7,732 bases of DNA from Pseudomonadota bacterium (GTDB taxonomy: Bacteria; Pseudomonadota; Gammaproteobacteria; Steroidobacterales; Steroidobacteraceae): assembly GCA_021820785.1 (NCBI GenBank), contig JAKADE010000116.1:1-7732 (forward strand), read 5' to 3'. The notes below the pieces were generated by a model. The model saw only the letters and a list, made by a program, of their open reading frames with translations, was not told the origin of the DNA and did not search any database. Shown in pieces: positions 6,963 to 7,732 of this stretch. Position 1 is the first letter of the stretch. Each line of letters begins with the position of its first letter. The position numbers and the translations under genes are program-made.

Positions 6963-6997
6963 CTAGTGCATTTTTTGCACTAGTGCATTTTGTGCAC
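6963..6997. promoter_or_regulatory. Tandem palindromic operator upstream of the DUF4160-DUF2442 operon
   Basis: Two 17-bp units stand head to tail: TAGTGCATTTTTTGCAC (6964-6980) and TAGTGCATTTTGTGCAC (6981-6997), differing at one base. Each unit is itself a dyad, GTGCA-N5-TGCAC. The first extends to 8-bp arms (CTAGTGCA-TTTTT-TGCACTAG, 6963-6983). Dyad centres are 17 bp apart. The array lies just upstream of the probable -10 TAGAAT (6954-6959, minus strand) and covers the -35 zone, so a bound repressor would block transcription. The natural binder is the HTH protein encoded by the same operon. This is inferred from position and symmetry. Confidence 0.7.
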
Positions 6998-7172
6998 CGC
7001 TTCTTTTATGGCCATTGATAGGGCTCCTGACCTAATCGGCTCTCTGGCAACCTGCTCGCGAGGCAGCGTCAAGCCAGCGCGCCCCCCGCAACCCAATGTC
7101 GTCAGGTCCGTAGCTGACGGATCCAGAGTCGGTAAAGCCAGTTGATCCGTCACATAGTTACGGCACATCAAA
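6998..7172. other. Non-coding stretch with a 9-bp inverted repeat
   Basis: I recognise no gene here. A short rightward frame of 45 codons (7008-7145) and an overlapping leftward one exist, but neither has a ribosome site or familiar wording. The only structure is a perfect 9-bp inverted repeat, TGACGGATC (7115-7123) and GATCCGTCA (7144-7152), with a 20-nt spacer. It lies just before the right-hand yicC copy. It may be an element-end or accessory recombination site, or chance. Confidence 0.4.
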
Positions 7173-7246
7173 GCGAGCAGGTGGAGAACTCCGAATGGCG
7201 CTCAGGGGCGCCGAGGGACGCTCATCGCTGCCCCAAATGCCCTGCA
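7173..7246 (+). repeat. Right copy of imperfect direct repeat: displaced yicC 3' end (attR-like)
   Basis: This is the diverged second copy of yicC's last codons and 3' flank (matching 5857-5930). It would read EQVENSEW, with the yicC stop TAG changed to TGG. Similarity starts abruptly at about 7173; the bases upstream do not resemble yicC. The copy is not attached to any reading frame, as expected for a gene end displaced by integration at the yicC 3' terminus. Its 3' part runs into the end of the convergent MazG-like pseudogene, which suggests the pre-insertion order was yicC followed by that gene in convergent orientation. Confidence 0.7.
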
Positions 7247-7247
7247 T

Positions 7248-7579
7248 GTGTTGATCCGCGCCTTGTCGAGCGGACACTTCCTGGCGTTGACCGCGTTCCT
7301 GTCCACGGCCGCTGACGGCAAATCGATGCCGAGCGTGTCGGCCAATCGGATCAGCCAAGGCAGCACATCCCAAGCGCCTCTCTAACCTCGACCCGCTTGC
7401 AGGCGACCGCACTCCCGACTCCTGATCCGGCCTCCACTGGAAGTGCTCGGGCAGCTCGGTCGTCTCCACACTGAGGGTAATCGCCTGGTTTTTCTCGGGA
7501 GGGAGCGCCGGTCCCAGTCACGCTCCGTGGCAAGCTGGCGCAGAACAGCACGCAGCGCCTCGAGAGCGTCCGGGGCGTT
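7248..7579 (-). pseudogene. MazG-like nucleotide pyrophosphohydrolase, multiply frameshifted
   Basis: Reading leftward in three frames recovers a protein that looks like the small MazG/dCTPP1-type nucleotide pyrophosphohydrolases, which hydrolyse (d)NTPs to monophosphates. The pieces are NAPDALEALRAVLRQLATER then DWDRRSLP (from 7579), ITLSVETTELPEHFQWRPDQ (frame of 7496), VEVREAL (frame of 7392-7372), and DVLPWLIRLADTLGIDLPS followed by VNARKCPLDKARIN (frame of 7369). The metal-binding ETTE motif and the helix with EVREALxDV are both recognisable. At least three frameshifts (near 7497, between about 7430 and 7392, and at 7370-7371) rule out a working enzyme unless the sequence has errors. The start is unclear; no ATG is visible in frame. 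It is convergent with the yicC-derived copy. Confidence 0.7.
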
Positions 7580-7639
7580 GCCCCGCGGTGTCCGTTTCGA
7601 ATTCCTCGCCGGTCGGCGCGCCAGTTCGTTCCTGCAACG

Positions 7640-7732
7640 TCAGTGTGCCAGCCAATGCGCAACGGGCCGGTTCAGGAATTCCTCGACCGCGATGCCATCG
7701 CCGCCGACAAGCAATGTACGTTTCACCTTGAA
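7640..7732 (-). CDS. C-terminal fragment of an unrecognised protein at the window edge
   Basis: A leftward frame enters from the right edge and ends at TGA (7640-7642), giving 30 residues: KVKRTLLVGGDGIAVEEFLN, then RPVAHWLAH. The wording looks like real protein, but I cannot place it in a family. The next frame continues plausibly as AGTLTLQERTGAPTGEEFE, so this may be one more decayed gene with a frameshift near 7645. It lies just upstream of the MazG-like pseudogene on the same strand, possibly from a former operon. Confidence 0.35.
   Translation of the reverse strand, partial: FKVKRTLLVGGDGIAVEEFLNRPVAHWLAH

Noticed and set aside
6963..6997. CRISPR-like array or integron attC site
   Set aside because: There are only two 17-bp units with no spacers, and no attC core features; promoter position and symmetry fit an operator better.
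7008..7145. 45-codon rightward small ORF divergent from DUF4160
   Set aside because: It shares the operator region but has no ribosome binding site, no recognisable wording, and an equally open frame on the other strand.
7158..7662. Two leftward 103-codon frames as intact hypothetical genes
   Set aside because: Each contains only a piece of the MazG-like protein in frame; they are fragments of one frameshifted pseudogene.

Overview
This is a GC-rich proteobacterial chromosome segment, most likely from a gammaproteobacterium. The evidence is the spoT-rpoZ-gmk and rph/yicC gene content, SpoT/YicC/RNase PH proteins close in wording to the enterobacterial ones, and the high GC content. I cannot fix the order or genus from the sequence.

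Layout. Positions 1-4942 hold one leftward gene cluster. In transcription order it reads: PP2C-type Ser/Thr phosphatase (TTG start at 4942), rph (RNase PH), a single 419-codon gene fusing an RdgB/HAM1 nucleotide triphosphatase to guanylate kinase, rpoZ (RNA polymerase omega) and spoT ((p)ppGpp synthetase/hydrolase, cut by the left window edge). Spacings are short, and rph and the fusion gene overlap by 4 nt (GTGA). Rightward yicC (5019-5882) diverges from the phosphatase across a 76-nt intergenic region.

The segment after yicC (5883-7732) looks quite different and reads as a decayed mobile insertion. It contains the start of a tyrosine integrase broken by a stop codon and a frameshift (6111-6259). 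Next is an intact leftward two-gene module, DUF4160 then DUF2442-HTH (6260-6948), with a striking tandem palindromic operator at 6963-6997. Then comes an ungapped, about 75% identical second copy of the last codons of yicC plus its 3' flank (7173-7236, matching 5857-5920 and continuing to about 7246). Beyond it lies a frameshifted MazG-like nucleotide pyrophosphohydrolase pseudogene (about 7248-7579) and a C-terminal reading-frame fragment at the right edge. The yicC 3' end is a known integration site for tyrosine-recombinase genomic islands. The duplicated 3' end therefore probably marks the two attachment ends of a small, degraded island whose surviving cargo is the DUF4160/DUF2442 pair.

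How the genes fit together. The leftward cluster concentrates guanine-nucleotide functions: removal of dITP/XTP and GMP to GDP phosphorylation in one polypeptide, RNA trimming by RNase PH, the omega subunit that forms part of a (p)ppGpp site on RNA polymerase, and SpoT. The most notable features are the RdgB-Gmk fusion and the integrase-yicC-duplication island with its autoregulated-looking DUF4160/DUF2442 module.
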